The translations under genes and the position numbers were made by a program. DNA of 8,382 bases from JAXDLK01 sp034666665 (GTDB taxonomy: Bacteria; Desulfobacterota; Binatia; JACPRU01). Below are positions 5,757-8,382 of the stretch, piece by piece. A model generated the notes under the pieces. The model searched no databases and was not told the DNA's origin. It saw only the letters and a list, made by a program, of their open reading frames with translations. The stretch spans positions 1 through 8,382 of the forward strand of contig JAXDLK010000144.1 of assembly GCA_034666665.1 (NCBI GenBank). Direction: 5' to 3'. Numbering within the stretch: the first letter of the stretch is position 1; every line of letters begins with the position of its first letter.

Positions 5757-6368
5757 TCAGTAGTGCAGGATCAGCAGCGCCGCGATCGTGAAGGCGCCGA
5801 GATCGCGCTCGCCGCGATCGTCGCTGTCGCTGAAGGAGGCGTTGTACCGGAGATCCGCGCCGAGCCCGAAGTTCGGATGCAAGCGGAGCTCCGCACCGCC
5901 GCCGATCGAGAGGAACGGATCGTCGCGGTCGTCGTGGCCGATCGCGAAGATCGGCGTCAGCTCGTGCTTCCGATGCTGAGCATAGCGATGATAGCCGCCG
6001 AGCAGCGTGACCCACGGGCGAAGCATGAAGCTCGGCGGCAGAACGTAGGCGCGAACGCCGCCGGCGAGACTGTAGGTGTCGACCGAGCCGCCATGGACGC
6101 CCGTCGAAGGATCCGATTCGAGGAACCCCTGCTGGAAGACGAATGCCGGACCGAACCAGTCGGTGAGGTGATAGTACCCGGAGAAGCTGTAGGCGAAGCC
6201 GGCATCGGCGGCATCCGCGAACTTCCCGGTGGGGAGAATGCCGCCGACACCGAACGCGATCGACACCCGATCGGGGGTGCGGGTCGGCTCTTCCGCGGCC
6301 GCATCCCCAAACGATCCGAGGGCGAAGGCGAGGGCGAGCCACAGGCCGAGTCCGACGAAGCGCTTCAC
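5757..6368 (-). CDS. Small outer-membrane beta-barrel protein
   Basis: The 203-residue product starts at GTG 6368 with GGAGGTGG seven bases upstream. Residues 1-25 (KRFVGLGLWLALAFALGSFGDAAA) form a Sec signal peptide cleaved near AAA-EE. The mature part alternates hydrophobic and polar residues in short strands (SIAFGVGGILP, FAYSFSGYYHLTDWFGPAFVFQQGF, SLAGGVRAYVLP, RPWVTLLGGYHRYA, FLSIGGGAELRLHPNFGLGADLRYN, GAFTIAALLILHY), and the C-terminal aromatic Tyr fits recognition by the BAM machinery. This is the pattern of eight-strand OmpA/OmpW-like porin-fold proteins, many of unknown role. Acidic and His-containing loops (QHRKHE, GHDDRDD, SDSDDRGE) would face outward. The open frame extends to 7589 inside the FrhB-like gene, but that part is a shadow. 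It converges with the lipoprotein gene with 7 bp between stops and is divergent from the FrhB-like gene. Confidence 0.82.
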   Translation of the reverse strand: MKRFVGLGLWLALAFALGSFGDAAAEEPTRTPDRVSIAFGVGGILPTGKFADAADAGFAYSFSGYYHLTDWFGPAFVFQQGFLESDPSTGVHGGSVDTYSLAGGVRAYVLPPSFMLRPWVTLLGGYHRYAQHRKHELTPIFAIGHDDRDDPFLSIGGGAELRLHPNFGLGADLRYNASFSDSDDRGERDLGAFTIAALLILHY

Positions 6369-6387
6369 GTCCCCACCTCCGAGCGCG

Positions 6388-6417
6388 CTTTTAGCCAGGG
6401 TCGAGCGGGGAAGACAA
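6388..6417 (-). promoter_or_regulatory. Weak sigma70-like promoter for the outer-membrane protein gene
   Basis: On the minus strand TTGTCT (6417-6412) is followed after 18 bp by TAAAAG (6393-6388), each 4 of 6 to consensus. Transcription would start near 6381, just ahead of the ribosome-binding site GGAGGTGG (6380-6373) and the GTG at 6368. It is reasonably placed but weak. Confidence 0.3.
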
Positions 6418-6433
6418 TCATCGATCTCCGAGT

Positions 6434-6462
6434 TTGACTCGATTTTCCACCGCCGATATACC
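6434..6462 (+). promoter_or_regulatory. Sigma70-like promoter for the FrhB-like gene, apparently leaderless
   Basis: TTGACT (6434-6439, 5 of 6) and TATACC (6457-6462, 4 of 6) are separated by the ideal 17 bp. The predicted transcription start is near 6469, two bases before the ATG at 6471. There is no ribosome-binding sequence ahead of that ATG (CCCCGCCGCG), and no upstream in-frame start. Both facts fit a leaderless message. Confidence 0.5.
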
Positions 6463-6470
6463 CCGCCGCG

Positions 6471-7661
6471 ATGGTCGACAACCCTTCCTTCAAGATGATG
6501 ATGAACGAGGTCGTCGACTACGGCAGCTGCTGCGAGTGCGGCTCCTGCGTGCTCGTCTGCCCTCACAACGTCATCGACTATATCGAGGGCAAGCCGAAGC
6601 AGATCGCCAAGAAGACGGCGGCGTTCGACTTCTGCGGCATCAGCGAGGGGATCGGCTGCGACGTCTGCGCGCAGGTGTGCCCGCGGCTCCATCCGCGGGA
6701 GTTCCAGCTCGCCGATCTGCTCTGGGCGGACGACCTGCCGCCGCACGCCGGCGTGTTCGGGCGATATCGCCAGATCGTCGCCGCGCGTTGCAAGGATCCG
6801 GAGATCCTCGCGCGCTGCCAGGACGGCGGCGTCGTCACCGGCATCCTCGCCTGGGGTCTCCGCACCGGGTATCTCGACGGCGCAGTCGTCTCGATGGTCG
6901 AGCCCGAGAACCCCTGCGCACCGGTACCGAAGGCCGTCGCGACCGTCGACGAGGTGATCGCCGGCGCCGGCTCCTGGTACACGTACGTGCCGAACAACCT
7001 GGCGCTGCAGCAAGCGGAAGAGAAGGGCCTGACGAACGTGGGCTTCGTCGGCGTGCCCTGTCAGGTCACGCCGATTCGGAAGATGCAGCTCAAGGACGCG
7101 GGGTACCTGGTCAACGGACGCAAGAAGGAAAAGCACATCGAGCGGCAGACGAAGTTCCTCAAGGGCTTCGGCGACCGTGTGAAGCTGTCGATCGGGCTTC
7201 TCTGCACCGAGGTGTTCACCTTCCAGGGCTTGATGGTCGACAAGATCGAGCGGGAGATGGGCATTCCGCTGACCGACGTCCGCCAGTTCAACGTCAAGGG
7301 CAAGGTGCTCATCTACAAGAAGAGCGGCGAGCTCGTGGAGATGAGCCTGCGGAAGGCGCAGGAATACGCCCGGCCCGAGTGCCACCATTGCGGCGACTTC
7401 AGCGGCGAGGTGGCCGACATCTCCTGCGGCGGCGTCGGCTCGACGAACTGGACGATCGTCGTGGTGCGCTCGCGCCGCGGCCAGGAAGTGTTCGACGCGC
7501 TGGTCCGCGACGGCTTGCTCGACGTGAAGCCGATGGAGGAGTTCGAGAGCTCGATGAGGATTCTCATGCGGCTCGCGAAGAAGCAGCACCTCCGCGTGCC
7601 GGTCCCTCCCGGACGCGATCCTTCGTTCGTCAGGCCGCCGGAATTTCTGGCGGGAACCTGA
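6471..7661 (+). CDS. FrhB/FdhB-family flavin and iron-sulfur oxidoreductase (coenzyme F420 hydrogenase/dehydrogenase beta-subunit type)
   Basis: The 396-residue cytosolic protein has an N-terminal ferredoxin-like region with two Cys sets: C20-x2-C23-x2-C26-x3-C30-P, then C55 with C63-x2-C66-x3-C70-P, enough for two [4Fe-4S] clusters. The FrhB/FdhB N- and C-terminal domains follow, with CQDGGVVTGILAWGL (116-130), GVPCQV (194-199), GLLCTE (242-247) and PECHHCGDF..ADISCGG (302-321). Family members use FAD and Fe-S clusters to pass electrons between coenzyme F420 or ferredoxin and partner subunits; some plant and bacterial relatives reduce other substrates. Here it stands alone, without hydrogenase or formate dehydrogenase subunits nearby, so its electron partner and F420 use are unknown. 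It is divergent from the outer-membrane protein gene and overlaps the histidine kinase gene tail to tail by 32 bp. Confidence 0.88.
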   Translation: MVDNPSFKMMMNEVVDYGSCCECGSCVLVCPHNVIDYIEGKPKQIAKKTAAFDFCGISEGIGCDVCAQVCPRLHPREFQLADLLWADDLPPHAGVFGRYRQIVAARCKDPEILARCQDGGVVTGILAWGLRTGYLDGAVVSMVEPENPCAPVPKAVATVDEVIAGAGSWYTYVPNNLALQQAEEKGLTNVGFVGVPCQVTPIRKMQLKDAGYLVNGRKKEKHIERQTKFLKGFGDRVKLSIGLLCTEVFTFQGLMVDKIEREMGIPLTDVRQFNVKGKVLIYKKSGELVEMSLRKAQEYARPECHHCGDFSGEVADISCGGVGSTNWTIVVVRSRRGQEVFDALVRDGLLDVKPMEEFESSMRILMRLAKKQHLRVPVPPGRDPSFVRPPEFLAGT

Positions 7662-8382
7662 TCCGGAACGTCGATCCCTCGCCCTTGCGGCTCTCGACGG
7701 AGATCGTGCCGCCGTTCATCTCCACGTAGCGGCGGGTGAGGGCGAGCCCGAGGCCGGAACCCTCGAACGTACGGCCATACCCGCTGCGCTCCTGCGTGAA
7801 GGCGTCGAAGAGCCGCGGAGTGAACTCCGGATCGATGCCGATCCCCGTGTCCACGACCTCGAGCAGGACGTTTGCAGCATCGTCGCGGCGAACCGAGACC
7901 ACGATGCTTCCGCGCTCGGTGAACTTCAGCGCGTTGCCGATCAGGTTCATGATGGCGTTCGTCAGGCAGTACTCGTCGCAGCGAACGATCGCATCCGCGG
8001 CCTCGATGCGGCATTCGAGAGAAAGGCCCTTCTCTCGTGCGATCGCGCCCAAATCCTCGACGTGGCGAGCGGCGACGTCGGCGACGTTCACCGGCGTCGG
8101 GTGCACCTCGAACGACTCGGTCTCGATCCGCGACATGTCGAGGACTGCGTGGATGGTGGCGAGCAAGCGGCGCCCGGCCTGCGTCACGCCGTCGAGGAAG
8201 GGACGCTGGCTCGGATCGCCGAGGCCCTCGAGGTAATCGGCGACCAGCTGATTGTAGCCGAGGATCACGTTCAGCGGGGTCCGGATCTCGTGGCTCATGT
8301 TCGCGAGAAACGCCGACTTGAGCCGCGCCGCATCGACGGCCTGCTCCACCAGTCGCGCGTTCGCGAGGGCGGTGCCGAGCAG
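7630..8382 (-). CDS. Sensor histidine kinase, C-terminal HisKA and ATPase part; N-terminus beyond the window
   Basis: The frame is open to the right edge, so 250 residues are visible (numbered from the edge). The first 13 (LLGTALANARLVE) look like the end helix of a GAF sensory domain leading into a linker. HisKA follows with phospho-acceptor H31 in NMSHEIRTPLN (codon 8292-8290). The HATPase_c domain shows the N-box NAIMNLIGNALKF, G1 VDTGIGI, F-box LFDAFTQ and G2 GSGLGLAL, all intact. It should autophosphorylate and pass phosphate to a response regulator that is not in view. A GTG at 8349 could be mistaken for the start, but the coding frame and family resemblance continue upstream. Its 3' end lies inside the 3' end of the FrhB-like gene. 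Confidence 0.92.
   Translation of the reverse strand: MLGTALANARLVEQAVDAARLKSAFLANMSHEIRTPLNVILGYNQLVADYLEGLGDPSQRPFLDGVTQAGRRLLATIHAVLDMSRIETESFEVHPTPVNVADVAARHVEDLGAIAREKGLSLECRIEAADAIVRCDEYCLTNAIMNLIGNALKFTERGSIVVSVRRDDAANVLLEVVDTGIGIDPEFTPRLFDAFTQERSGYGRTFEGSGLGLALTRRYVEMNGGTISVESRKGEGSTFRIRFPPEIPAA

Noticed and set aside
6369..7589. Fusion of a 400-residue N-terminal part to the outer-membrane protein
   Set aside because: The extension is the antisense of the FrhB-like gene. A signal peptide with a strong ribosome-binding site begins at GTG 6368.
1..8382. CRISPR array, tRNA/rRNA, insertion sequence, integrase or phage genes
   Set aside because: I saw no spaced direct-repeat array, cloverleaf, terminal inverted repeats or transposase motif on either strand. 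The only direct repeat noted is the 8-bp pair at 2717 and 2735.

Overview
The window is strongly GC-rich bacterial chromosomal DNA with GC-biased third codon positions, so long spurious open frames occur on both strands. The gene content points to a high-GC Gram-negative lineage of the former Deltaproteobacteria type, such as Myxococcota or Binatota. The clues are a Hanks-type Ser/Thr kinase with an HRDVSPQN catalytic loop fused to TPRs, lipoproteins, an outer-membrane beta-barrel and an FrhB-family flavin/iron-sulfur protein. This placement is inferred from protein style only; there is no rRNA or other marker here.

Left edge (1-507): the N-terminal 44 residues of a ribbon-helix-helix antitoxin-like regulator run leftward off the window. 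A 19-bp near-perfect palindrome lies just upstream of its start and is a good candidate for its own operator. The rest of this stretch has no convincing intact gene. It holds a fragment resembling the start of a PIN toxin (+ strand) and a short tail resembling the C-terminus of a CaiB/BaiF CoA-transferase (- strand), so it looks like a worn accessory boundary.

508-2705: a ZIP-family metal transporter and an aldehyde dehydrogenase, both on +, overlap by ATGA and are probably translated together. About 97 bp with hairpins and a sigma70-like promoter follow.

2803-5749: a compact + strand operon encodes a membrane-spanning Ser/Thr kinase with an extracytoplasmic TPR region, a LysM lipoprotein, and a second lipoprotein of unknown function. 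The two lipoproteins end in nearly the same peptide (LP-x-hydrophobic-hydrophobic-GPR). Together this looks like a cell-envelope sensing or assembly module. It is the most interesting unit in the window, although each part belongs to a known family.

5757-8382: a small outer-membrane beta-barrel protein (-) converges on the lipoprotein gene with a 7-bp gap. It is divergent from an FrhB/FdhB-family protein (+) across a 102-bp region with promoter-like elements on both strands. The FrhB-like gene overlaps, tail to tail by 32 bp, a sensor histidine kinase (-) whose N-terminal sensory part lies off the right edge.

I found no tRNA, rRNA, CRISPR array, insertion sequence or phage gene. I see no clearly new defence or mobile system. 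The kinase/LysM/lipoprotein set and its shared C-terminal motif are the best candidates for undescribed biology.
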